A stretch of DNA of 7,168 bases from the NCBI GenBank assembly GCA_934179675.1, contig CAKPQS010000031.1, positions 1 through 7,168 of the forward strand, written 5' to 3'. Shown here piece by piece: positions 1-7,029 of the stretch (its first letter is position 1; every line of letters starts with the position of its first letter). This DNA is from an uncultured Bacilli bacterium (GTDB lineage Bacteria; Bacillota_I; Bacilli_A; RF39; UBA660). Below the pieces are notes generated by a model. It ran no database searches, was not told the DNA's origin, and worked only from the letters and a program-made list of their open reading frames with translations. Made by a program: the position numbers and the translations under genes.

Positions 1-1349
1 ATATTAAAGAATAAAGCATTTCTTATATTACTATCAGAATTCATTAATTCTCTTATATTAAATACTATAAAGTTACTATTGGGTTTTATAGTTGTATGAC
101 CATCAAAATAATACTTTAATTCTTTAACTATTGGTCTTATTTTTAATTCCAATCTTTCTAGAATATCTTTTTCATGTGTTCTATCAGGCATTGATAAAAT
201 TTTACCTCTAACAGTAGCATATACATCCCTAAATGTTGGATAGTCATCTGATTTTAGTTTTGTAAAATCGGTATCAAAATCAATACCAAATCTTCGATAT
301 GTTTCTTGAATCATTTCACTGTAAAGTGTTAGAACATCTTCTTCAATACTTGGATCATAATATTTAATAAAAGCTTTTTGTGTTTGTAATGATCTAGTTA
401 ATACAGTATATCCTAACCCGTCTTTTAATTCATCTTCATCACTATCAAGTACTATTTCAAGTGGATTTATCATACCATATTGTCCACCTTTACCTAAATC
501 AATAAAATCTCCATTATATAGATTAGTCATTTCTTCAAGTTCACCTTCAGGGTCAATAACAACTACTTGGTGACCATTTCTTATATTTGCACGAAGTAAT
601 AATTTGGCAGCAGTAGATTTACCAGAACCAGAAGTACCTAATATAATCATATTGGCATTATTTCTATTATGTTCTTTTTTTATTTGATATAAAAATTGGT
701 TAAATAATACTACACCTCCAGAAAAATCTACGCCAAGTAATGTTGACATTCCTGGATCTTTTATACTATCAAATATAAATGGATACATAGCTGCTAATGT
801 AGGAGATGGAATTGGTGTTCCGATTCTATCTTCTACAGCTTGTTTAGGATATATAGGAAGCATTGATTTAAATACGCTTTCTTGTTCAAATCTTAATGGA
901 ACAGCAGATAATTGCATTGCTTCCAAATAATTTTTAACTTGCAATTTTTTTGCTGTTAATTCATCTTGGGTATCAGCTGTGACCATTATATGCATTTGAA
1001 AATCGAATATTGCTGATTGATTTGCTGCTAACATTGAAATGAAATATTCAAGTGATTCATAGTCTTGTCTAATTCTTTCTTGTAATGTTTTATCTCTTTC
1101 ATCTTGATATCTTACTTTTAAATCTGCAATTTCTTTATTTAACATTTTAGATATTACACTAAATGGTAATGGTATATGTTTAATTGCAATTTTAATTCCT
1201 GACATACTTGTTAAATTTGATAAGAAACCAGGATTTATAAATTTTGGATAAGAAACAACTGATAATATAGTTGCATATTTATCACTTATTACTATTTGAG
1301 CACTCTTAAATTCTAATCCTTTAGGAGCAAGTTGACTTTTTAGTTCCAT
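1..1349 (-). CDS. VirB4-type type IV secretion ATPase, partial (3' end off window)
   Basis: This is the cytoplasmic motor ATPase of a conjugation-type secretion channel; VirB4/PrgJ proteins use ATP hydrolysis for pilus or channel assembly and substrate transfer. I translated 449 codons by hand from the ATG at 1349; no stop occurs before the window edge. The Walker A motif is GTSGSGKST at residues 238-246. The VirB4-typical VVVIDPEGE follows at 262-270, then an INPLEI segment near 294-299. Residues 1-220 resemble the middle of VirB4, with a YATILSVVSYP-like strand and a charged helical stretch near 70-95. The usual first part of VirB4 is missing and is encoded by the preceding gene, whose TAA overlaps this ATG by one base (TAATG); GGTGA lies about 7 nt upstream. 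Walker B and the C-terminal lobe lie beyond the window. The family call is firm; the exact subfamily is not. Confidence 0.93.
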   Translation of the reverse strand, partial: MELKSQLAPKGLEFKSAQIVISDKYATILSVVSYPKFINPGFLSNLTSMSGIKIAIKHIPLPFSVISKMLNKEIADLKVRYQDERDKTLQERIRQDYESLEYFISMLAANQSAIFDFQMHIMVTADTQDELTAKKLQVKNYLEAMQLSAVPLRFEQESVFKSMLPIYPKQAVEDRIGTPIPSPTLAAMYPFIFDSIKDPGMSTLLGVDFSGGVVLFNQFLYQIKKEHNRNNANMIILGTSGSGKSTAAKLLLRANIRNGHQVVVIDPEGELEEMTNLYNGDFIDLGKGGQYGMINPLEIVLDSDEDELKDGLGYTVLTRSLQTQKAFIKYYDPSIEEDVLTLYSEMIQETYRRFGIDFDTDFTKLKSDDYPTFRDVYATVRGKILSMPDRTHEKDILERLELKIRPIVKELKYYFDGHTTIKPNSNFIVFNIRELMNSDSNIRNALFFN

Positions 1350-1924
1350 TAACTCATCACCGTCCCAGCTTCAGTACGCATTCCTGCATTCAAGAAATTA
1401 TCTAATAAAACTCTTAAATCATCATTTGTTGTTTGGCTGGTATTTAAACCAGCAGATGCAAATTGATTAATTAAAACTCTTAATCTTTTTTGTAATACAT
1501 CATTATCTTTATCTTTAAATAACAAATAAAATTCTGTATCGACAACTCCATTTGACATAAACATATTTGCCTTATTTATATCTTCCATAATCATTTTTTT
1601 AATTTTTTGATCAGGTGTTGAATTAAATGCTATTTGTAGTTGTGATAAATAAATATTTATATCAACTGGTCTTCCAGCTATTATTAGCCAGAATTCATAG
1701 TTTATAACATTGTAAACATTTCTTAAATTGGATATTATAGCTTCTTGTGAAGAAGAATCTAATATAAATATATTTTTAGGTTGTATTTTAAGTCCTGTTA
1801 CTTTAACATTATCATCTAGTACTATCATACCATTGGCAATACTTTTAATTGGTACAAAACTTTCAGTATATTTACTTTGAACTTTCGGTTCCGGTTTCTT
1901 CGCTAATTCCTTTAAATTCTTCAC
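1349..1924 (-). CDS. VirB4 N-terminal domain protein (split VirB4, first part)
   Basis: The 191-residue soluble protein matches the N-terminal domain that normally begins VirB4/TraE-type ATPases. After a lysine-rich tail (1-20) comes a segment reading VPIKSIANGMIVLDD (24-38), then VKVTGLKIQPKNIFIL (41-56) and a helical region. This is the pattern 'PI.dI.dG.I...dg..v.iLev.p.NF.l' seen at the start of Gram-positive VirB4 proteins. There is no Walker A motif and no membrane segment. The start is GTG at 1924, with AGAGGA 10 nt upstream; no other ATG, GTG or TTG occurs before residue 33, which would remove the conserved opening. The 5' end overlaps the PrgI-like gene by 53 nt in another frame, and the 3' end overlaps the ATPase gene by 1 nt. 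The likely role is to complete the VirB4 fold and dock the ATPase to the membrane complex. That role is inferred from the family. Confidence 0.8.
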   Translation of the reverse strand: MKNLKELAKKPEPKVQSKYTESFVPIKSIANGMIVLDDNVKVTGLKIQPKNIFILDSSSQEAIISNLRNVYNVINYEFWLIIAGRPVDINIYLSQLQIAFNSTPDQKIKKMIMEDINKANMFMSNGVVDTEFYLLFKDKDNDVLQKRLRVLINQFASAGLNTSQTTNDDLRVLLDNFLNAGMRTEAGTVMS

Positions 1925-2216
1925 TGTAACACCATCCTCTCCATATAAATTTTTCTCTACTTGTAAAGAACTTGTATATTGATATTATTATAGTCATAAC
2001 ATTGTGATAATGGGCAACTGGAAATACAAGTATTATTGCAACTGCAGCTGGAGTAACTGCAAGAACAGTTGGCCCAATATCAGTTAAATTAAGTGTAAGT
2101 AATAATATTATTGTTATTACAACGCCTATTCCCAAAACAATTATATCAAAGCCATTAAACATTCCAAATATAAGCATTGATCTTTTTGAATTGGCAGGTA
2201 TTAAAAATCCATTCAT
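1872..2216 (-). CDS. PrgI/VirB3-like small membrane protein of type IV secretion system
   Basis: This 114-residue protein has two adjacent membrane helices (about 23-42 and 48-68), a short polar N-terminus and a cytoplasmic tail containing FFTSREKFIWRGW (83-95). Length, two-helix layout, the aromatic and basic motif after the helices, and position directly before VirB4 all fit the PrgI/TcpE/VirB3-like family. These proteins sit in the inner membrane and anchor VirB4 to the channel. The start ATG has a clear GGGAG 9 nt upstream. The gene begins 20 nt after the VirB6-like stop, and its last 17 codons overlap the next gene in a different frame. PrgI-like and TcpE-like proteins are hard to tell apart by eye; either way this is the VirB3 position. 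Confidence 0.82.
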   Translation of the reverse strand: MNGFLIPANSKRSMLIFGMFNGFDIIVLGIGVVITIILLLTLNLTDIGPTVLAVTPAAVAIILVFPVAHYHNVMTIIISIYKFFTSREKFIWRGWCYSEEFKGISEETGTESSK

Positions 2217-2236
2217 ATTCTATATCTCCCTTTTTA

Positions 2237-4612
2237 TTATTTTCTGCCTGGTCCTCTTGCTCCAACGGCAGCTTTTGCACGATCGGCAGCTTGTGCTCTT
2301 TCAGATAATTTATGTACTGAAGCAGCACTTTTAGCAGCAGTAATATTTCCTTTTAATGAAGCAGCATCAGTTGCTTTACCAATATGATATTGTGCCATAA
2401 GGTCAGCATTTTGATCATATTCACGCATTGCTTGATTCCACATAGCACCAATTGCATGGCTAGAATCTCCTTTAAATGTATCAATATAGTTATTAACAAA
2501 CGAACTTGCTAAATCTTCAGCGGCTTTGATATCATTTACAGATGCACCAGATGCTTTTAATCTTTCGATATTATCATTTGCATCTTTAACATTAGTAAAG
2601 CTATATCCAGTTGTAGAACCATACGATACTGGCGATATTTTACCAGAATTTAAATCACTACGGAAATTTGTGTCAGATTCATACTTGTCAATTTCACCTT
2701 TTAATGAGTTATAAGCTGCAGAACCTACTGTTAATTTAGATAAGTCTTTTTTCATTTCAGGTATAACAACATTATCTAATCCTTGAGTGTTATTTGCTTG
2801 TACACCACCACCAGAGTATCGTGTAATTCCAATGTTTTCTTTACTACCAACAGCAAAACTTTTCATACTTCCAAATTGATTTGCATAAGTTTCCATAGCT
2901 TTTGTTTCAGCAGCAATACGATCACTTTCAGTTGGAGTACCAAGAGCCATGGCAGCCCTAGCAGCCATTCTGCCTTCCATAGTAGATCCAACATTAGCAC
3001 CAGCAATTCTACCACTTCTACCTATATTTTCTCTAAGGTTACCACTAATATCTCTTGCACCTTTTACTCCTCTTGTAGTACCTGTTAAACCCGAGTGGAA
3101 TGCTCCTCCAACACCACCAGTTAGTGCTCTTCTTAATGCTTCTACACGATTAGCACCTGCTCCCCTAGCACCTTGATAAGCAGCTATTCCTGTTCCTATT
3201 CCGCCAAGACCAAATCCTAAAGCACCGCCAGTAACCATACTTGCAAGTCTATTATCGCCTATTCGTTTTAAAGGATTTAAATTGAATTGACCTTTAACGT
3301 CAATACCAAATGCTTTTCCAATCATTTCAGGTACTTGTTTAACAAATAATAATATACCAAAGATCATAAATACTTTAAACCAAGCTGATGTATTGTTTGA
3401 TCCAACAACTGTATTACCAGTAAATAGTATATTAATCAAGAATACACCAAAGTAAACTGTAGCAACACGAACAAATAAGTCAACATAAGTTCTTAAACAC
3501 TCTCTAACCCACCAATTTAATGATTTCTTATCACCTTTTGTATCGCCTGGTTCAATATTCAATATAATTGGTATTGGTGCGATTATTTGTAAGAAACATA
3601 ATTTAACATTACGAATTGCAACATCGAATGAAAAACTAATGAATAAAAGTGCTAGAAAGCCTAAAGCTATTGTTGATACTATTGCCGTATAGTTTATTAC
3701 ATAACCATCACTTACATAAGTTTTAAATACATCAGGATGTGTAAGTAATGATATATCCATTCTTTGAGATGCAATATAGAACATTGTTCCAATTTCTGTA
3801 TCATTTTCTTCAGAACCAAATACATGAGCAATGTCACCTGATGTATTATTTAAAGCATTAACACATGCAGCAATTTTTTCACTTTCTTTTCCTAAATCAC
3901 CTGTTGCACCATTTGGTAATCCTTCAACTTTAACTGTTTTATCAGAATCGGGTACAACATAATCATTATAATAAACAAGTAAATTACTACAACTTTCAAG
4001 TCCACTAATACTAGTATTAGGTCTATAAAAGGCATTGAAAACCATAAATGCTATTGATTGTCCATAAGATGATGCATTAAATGTATCTTCATCACTTCTA
4101 TTTGTATCCATTCCTAATATAAGATTACCAATTACATTACTTTCCATGATATATGTTTGTAATTGGAAAGCTCTATTAAATATCCATGGAACAGAAACAA
4201 TTAATGCTAATGAAACAGCTAAATTAGTAATAAATTTACTTGTTCCTTTTTCCATATCATCTGGATTAACTATATATTTGACAAAAGAAAACGCTAATCT
4301 AAATAGCATAAATATACCTAATAATGTATATAATCTTTGACTTGCAGATGCTAAATTTAAACTACTTAATAATGAGCTAGCAGATAATTCATAAAAAATA
4401 CTATAAGCCCAAGATGCAATAGTAAATACAAGTGTATCTAGCCATATAGCTATTTGTCTTAAAAGGCCTAGTATTGAACTTGATGATCCATTTACTATTA
4501 TTGATCCTATTGATGAAGCTGCAACTATTCCTATTCCAATTGCAGCGATGGTTCCAATAAGACCATTTTGATTTAATTTTCTTCTCATTTGTTCACCTAA
4601 CTTTCCAAACAT
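2237..4612 (-). CDS. VirB6/TrbL-like polytopic channel protein of type IV secretion system
   Basis: This is a large (791-residue) inner-membrane channel component. Hydrophobic segments lie at about 18-40, 48-75, 93-115 and 127-148, then 307-329, 336-354, 380-398 and 411-428. The block at 330-400, with KLCFLQIIAPIPIIL and a later CLRTYVDLFVRVA, is the conserved core of VirB6-like proteins of Gram-positive conjugation systems. A polar region of about 150 residues (155-305, cysteines 208 and 250) separates the two membrane bundles and is probably extracytoplasmic. After a Gly/Ala-rich stretch (458-545) comes a long charged, probably cytoplasmic C-terminal tail ending in basic residues. The ATG at 4612 overlaps the preceding gene by 16 nt but has only a weak ribosome site. 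The ATG at 4588 (codon 9) has AGGTGA 4 nt upstream and may be the true start. The position between VirB2-like and VirB3-like genes supports the call. Confidence 0.85.
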   Translation of the reverse strand: MFGKLGEQMRRKLNQNGLIGTIAAIGIGIVAASSIGSIIVNGSSSSILGLLRQIAIWLDTLVFTIASWAYSIFYELSASSLLSSLNLASASQRLYTLLGIFMLFRLAFSFVKYIVNPDDMEKGTSKFITNLAVSLALIVSVPWIFNRAFQLQTYIMESNVIGNLILGMDTNRSDEDTFNASSYGQSIAFMVFNAFYRPNTSISGLESCSNLLVYYNDYVVPDSDKTVKVEGLPNGATGDLGKESEKIAACVNALNNTSGDIAHVFGSEENDTEIGTMFYIASQRMDISLLTHPDVFKTYVSDGYVINYTAIVSTIALGFLALLFISFSFDVAIRNVKLCFLQIIAPIPIILNIEPGDTKGDKKSLNWWVRECLRTYVDLFVRVATVYFGVFLINILFTGNTVVGSNNTSAWFKVFMIFGILLFVKQVPEMIGKAFGIDVKGQFNLNPLKRIGDNRLASMVTGGALGFGLGGIGTGIAAYQGARGAGANRVEALRRALTGGVGGAFHSGLTGTTRGVKGARDISGNLRENIGRSGRIAGANVGSTMEGRMAARAAMALGTPTESDRIAAETKAMETYANQFGSMKSFAVGSKENIGITRYSGGGVQANNTQGLDNVVIPEMKKDLSKLTVGSAAYNSLKGEIDKYESDTNFRSDLNSGKISPVSYGSTTGYSFTNVKDANDNIERLKASGASVNDIKAAEDLASSFVNNYIDTFKGDSSHAIGAMWNQAMREYDQNADLMAQYHIGKATDAASLKGNITAAKSAASVHKLSERAQAADRAKAAVGARGPGRK
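4593..4598 (-). promoter_or_regulatory. Shine-Dalgarno AGGTGA favouring a VirB6 start at 4588
   Basis: AGGTGA stands 4 nt before the ATG at 4588-4586 (codon 9 of the long VirB6-like frame) and overlaps the TAG stop (4599-4597) of the VirB2-like gene. The outer ATG at 4612 is preceded only by a weak purine stretch. This site therefore decides between two starts, and I favour the inner one. The predicted protein would be 783 residues and begin MRRKLNQNG, leaving the first membrane helix intact. Confidence 0.55.
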
Positions 4613-5292
4613 TTAACTGCTTCAACATCGACATATCTATTTATTAAATCTATTATTATATTTATAATAACGGGTGCTAATAAAAGGATAGCTAAAGCAA
4701 TTAATCTTCCTTTAATTTTTTTAAATGTTTTTTTATTGTCCATTTCTTTAGAAACAAACAATTTATATAAATCAGTCATACATAATATTATTGTTATACT
4801 TGTACATCCAATTTGAAAATATCCTAAATATTCTTTTAATATTTTTTTTAAATCATTGTCAATTAAATTACAATCATCAATTATAGTTAAATCTTTTCTT
4901 GATGTAATTCTACTGCCATTTACGAATACATTTTCTTTAATTTCTATCATTGTTTCTAATGAAATACTATATAAATCATTATTATTGACATATTTTTTAG
5001 CATAATTAAGTGTATTATATAAATTTTCAGCATAATTAGCACATATATCATTTATTCGATTACCACTGTCAGTTGTTAAACTTTTAAAAGTGCTAAATCC
5101 ACCACTTAATTGCTCTAAATCACCATGAGCATATTTTATAATAGCTGTTCTCTCACCATTATTGCATGCTCCAATAAATTTATCATAAGCTTCATTTAAT
5201 TTAACAATAGTATTATTATATTCATCATCAGTAACTGCTTTAACATTAAAAATTAAAGCAATAGTTATTAAAAAAAGTATAATTTTTTTCAT
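4597..5292 (-). CDS. VirB2-like two-helix membrane protein with large N-terminal ectodomain
   Basis: This is the first gene of the secretion operon, 231 residues. A signal peptide covers 1-19 (MKK, hydrophobic core, then VKA). A hydrophilic, probably extracytoplasmic region follows (20-150), with cysteines at 43, 84 and 141. The C-terminal third has two hydrophobic helices (about 157-180 and 197-217) joined by a lysine-rich loop at 182-195. The pattern of helix with an acidic residue near its end (here D174), basic loop, then GRLIALAILLLAPVI fits VirB2/TrbC-like pilin-type subunits in Gram-positive operons. The start ATG has GGGTGG just upstream, and a good extended -10 promoter lies about 35 nt upstream. 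The stop TAG overlaps the next gene's ribosome site. VirB2 pilins are usually shorter, so the ectodomain is notable; the pilin role is inferred from topology and position, not from a diagnostic motif. Confidence 0.65.
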   Translation of the reverse strand: MKKIILFLITIALIFNVKAVTDDEYNNTIVKLNEAYDKFIGACNNGERTAIIKYAHGDLEQLSGGFSTFKSLTTDSGNRINDICANYAENLYNTLNYAKKYVNNNDLYSISLETMIEIKENVFVNGSRITSRKDLTIIDDCNLIDNDLKKILKEYLGYFQIGCTSITIILCMTDLYKLFVSKEMDNKKTFKKIKGRLIALAILLLAPVIINIIIDLINRYVDVEAVKCLES

Positions 5293-5325
5293 AGTCCACC
5301 CATAGAAAATCTATATCATATAAAA

Positions 5326-5334
5326 ATTATAGCA
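5326..5334 (-). promoter_or_regulatory. Extended -10 promoter of the type IV secretion operon
   Basis: On the minus strand the sequence reads TGCTATAAT, a perfect extended -10 (TGn plus TATAAT). No good -35 is visible at 17-18 nt, which is tolerated by extended -10 promoters under the vegetative sigma factor. Transcription would begin near 5319, giving a leader of about 27 nt before the ATG at 5292. It is the only convincing promoter upstream of the operon, and it lies just after the terminator of the preceding unit. Confidence 0.7.
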
Positions 5335-5382
5335 CATAAGGAATAAAAATACTAGATTTTTTTTCATTTTTTATTATTATAA

Positions 5383-5405
5383 AATGAGTGATAAAATCAC
5401 TCATT
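5383..5405 (-). terminator. Hairpin terminator after the surface-protein gene
   Basis: A perfect inverted repeat pairs AATGAGTGAT (5383-5392) with ATCACTCATT (5396-5405) around an AAA loop, giving a 10-bp stem. On the minus strand it is followed by TT and then an AT-rich run, so the U-tract is short and interrupted. It lies 7 nt past the final stop (5413) of the surface-protein frame and about 50 nt before the next promoter, where an intrinsic terminator is expected. A symmetric operator is a less likely reading. Confidence 0.55.
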
Positions 5406-5412
5406 AAATATA

Positions 5413-5613
5413 TTAATAATTAGGGATTACTATAGCTTTTAAACCATAATAGTTATTAACACTACTATCACTTTTAAATGTTATTTTAATATAATTAGAA
5501 TTAATTGTTATTGTTTCTTGTGTTCTAGTCTTTCCTCCATAGTTTTTATTATTGTTTATACATGTTGTTGAGGTAGAAGAATCATATATTCTGAAATAGT
5601 CAAGCCATACCCC
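5413..5613 (-). pseudogene. C-terminal fragment of the surface protein (rest of CUB-like domain)
   Basis: Sixty-six sense codons follow the TAG in the same frame and end at TAA (5413-5415). They read GVWLDYFRIYD, then a Ser/Thr/Asn loop, NYGGKTRTQETITI, YIKITFKSD, NNYYGLKAI and VIPNY. This completes the CUB-like domain begun before the stop. The stretch contains no ATG, GTG or TTG codon, so it cannot be translated independently and would appear only by readthrough or repair of the TAG. Confidence 0.7.
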
Positions 5614-5862
5614 CTATGTTTCATAGTCTAGTATAACTGTTAAACTTTTTGCTCCTTCGAATATATGTTCACCAATTATAACATTATCTTGAGAATTGGG
5701 ATACGGATAATGATTTGTTTCATATATTGCACCAGGTGTTGTAACTATATCACTTATTGTTACATCGTTATCAGGCATTATAAATTCATTTCCATTTATA
5801 GTAGTTCCATTCACTTTAAAAGATGTTATCAAGTAATTACCTGATATAGATGTTAAAGTCAC
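5614..5862 (-). pseudogene. Middle fragment of the surface protein (repeat plus start of CUB-like domain)
   Basis: The stretch between the two nonsense codons encodes an InlB-like repeat and the first strands of a CUB-like domain. A GTG at 5862 has AAAGGT 6 nt upstream, so an 82-residue peptide could in principle be started here. It would have no signal peptide, and its CUB-like fold would be cut at the TAG. The coding sequence continues upstream in frame to the TAA at 5932, so the GTG is most likely an internal valine codon and this is a gene remnant. Confidence 0.65.
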
Positions 5863-5931
5863 TTTTGTACCTTTTAATCGATTATTAGATTCATATTTTA
5901 TATCATCATTACCAGTTATTGTAATTGAATG

Positions 5932-7029
5932 TTATAAAATTATATTTCCTTTTATAACATTGCTATCATATGCTTTAGTTGCAATCATATTATCAACTAA
6001 AGTAGATGCATCAGCTATATAATTTACTGTTATTTTAGAACCACTAGCTGTTGCTGCTTTAAAAAACATATTAGTATAATTTGACACGTTAGCATTCATT
6101 ATGTTTATTGTTGTTGTTAAGGATTCACATTTATAAAACATACCTTCCATATTTGTTACTTTTGATGTATTAAAATTATTGTTAAAATTTATAGATATTA
6201 AATTTGATATATTTTTACCATTTGCATATTTACGAAATGAAAATATATAATTAGAACTAGATGGTGCGAATATTTGTGCTTCACTTACTATATATAAATT
6301 ATATAATGGTTTTGTGTTATCAGTACTATCTTTTAAACCTGTATCAACTAAATATCCATATACTTTTTTATTTTGACTAGTATCATAAGATATATCCCAA
6401 CATAAATTTTCTTCAGTACAACTACTTGGTAAATTACTTAAATCATTACCAAAATTTATGGTTCTTATATAAGGTCTATAATTACTATTCCAAAATTCTG
6501 TTCCACCATTAGCACTTAAACTATACCCATTTTTCATATATGCTGGATTAGTTTGTTTACTATTTATAACTATATTCGCACTTATATTTTTTCCAATGAA
6601 ACTATTATCATCTTCATCATCAACATTACCATCCCAATGCCAATATATTGTAACTGTATCTGTTTTTGTATCTGATGCATTAAAATGTTTACTATAAGTA
6701 GAAAAAGGACTTATATTATCATCTTGAGATAGAAATTTAAATCCTTTTGGTAAATTAGTTTTCTCTATTTTAAGTGTATAATAAGCATCACAATCTGCAT
6801 TATCTAATTTAACAGTTAAATTAAAACTTCCTTTATCAAATGGTTTTAAATTAGATCCTAAATTTATATCTTTAGTAGTTGTAGAATTAGATGTTACATT
6901 AAATGTATAATTACTTGCTTTACCAATAATTGATCCATTAACGCTATACCTATAATAAGCAAATGTTCCTGTTGTTATAAATATAATGGAACATATAACT
7001 AATAAAATTAATATACTTTTCTTCTTCAT
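5932..7029 (-). CDS. Secreted TasA-like/DUF285 (BspA-like) surface protein, truncated product
   Basis: This is the part of the broken surface gene that can still be made: 365 residues. MKKK plus a hydrophobic core and TGTFAYYRYS (20-29) form a signal peptide of the SipW-dependent TasA/camelysin type, with likely cleavage after TFA. Residues 30-165 look like the accompanying beta-sandwich: TVTIYWHWDG at 125-134, an acidic DDEDDNSFIGK and a strand ending NSKQ. Residues 170-362 form a DUF285 module, with GGTEFWNS at 175-182, then LYIVSEAQIFAP and NTSKVTNMEGMF (287-298). The start is supported by AAAGGGGA 5 nt upstream (7042-7035). The upstream frame ends in a TGA overlapping the ATG, which suggests coupling. 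The chain stops just where a repeat module would begin, so the product lacks its C-terminal half. Surface display is inferred; no LPXTG motif is present. Confidence 0.75.
   Translation of the reverse strand: MKKKSILILLVICSIIFITTGTFAYYRYSVNGSIIGKASNYTFNVTSNSTTTKDINLGSNLKPFDKGSFNLTVKLDNADCDAYYTLKIEKTNLPKGFKFLSQDDNISPFSTYSKHFNASDTKTDTVTIYWHWDGNVDDEDDNSFIGKNISANIVINSKQTNPAYMKNGYSLSANGGTEFWNSNYRPYIRTINFGNDLSNLPSSCTEENLCWDISYDTSQNKKVYGYLVDTGLKDSTDNTKPLYNLYIVSEAQIFAPSSSNYIFSFRKYANGKNISNLISINFNNNFNTSKVTNMEGMFYKCESLTTTINIMNANVSNYTNMFFKAATASGSKITVNYIADASTLVDNMIATKAYDSNVIKGNIIL

Larger units (their letters stand above)
5413..7029 (-). pseudogene. Modular secreted surface protein, frame broken by two nonsense codons
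   Basis: From the ATG at 7029 one reading frame runs 539 codons to a TAA at 5413-5415. Only two in-frame stops interrupt it: TAA (codon 366, 5932-5934) and TAG (codon 472, 5614-5616). No frameshift is needed, and coding-like sequence continues across both stops. The full architecture is: signal/anchor helix; TasA/camelysin-like N-domain (about 26-165); BspA-like DUF285 module (about 170-362); a repeat of the Listeria-Bacteroides/InlB B-repeat style (about 367-415, with TSFKVNGT and MPDNDVTI); and a CUB-like domain (about 420-538, with LTVILDYET, then DYFRIYD, NYGGKTR and IKITFKSD). Such proteins commonly carry these modules as one chain. The simplest reading is one ancestral gene decaying by point mutations. 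Readthrough or sequencing error are alternatives. The adhesion or surface role is inferred from the modules. Confidence 0.8.

Noticed and set aside
2526..3176. Three plus-strand open frames of 62-101 codons opposite the VirB6-like gene.
   Set aside because: They are antisense to a Gly/Ala/Ser-rich coding region whose reverse complement is naturally stop-poor; they have low-complexity Ser/Thr or Pro/Leu composition, and the minus frame is clearly the real gene.
4146..4340. Plus-strand 64-codon open frame.
   Set aside because: It lies fully antisense to the membrane region of the VirB6-like gene and shows no recognisable protein pattern.
5298..5316. Small inverted repeat (ATAGA/TCTAT) in the leader of the secretion operon, next to the ribosome site.
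   Set aside because: A 5-bp AT-rich stem is too weak to call a riboswitch or attenuator; the leader is only about 27 nt long.
5413..5934. Stop-codon reassignment (TAA/TAG read as an amino acid).
   Set aside because: TAA ends the VirB6-like, VirB3-like and VirB4-N genes and TAG ends the VirB2-like gene at sensible positions beside ribosome sites, so a genome-wide code change is unlikely.
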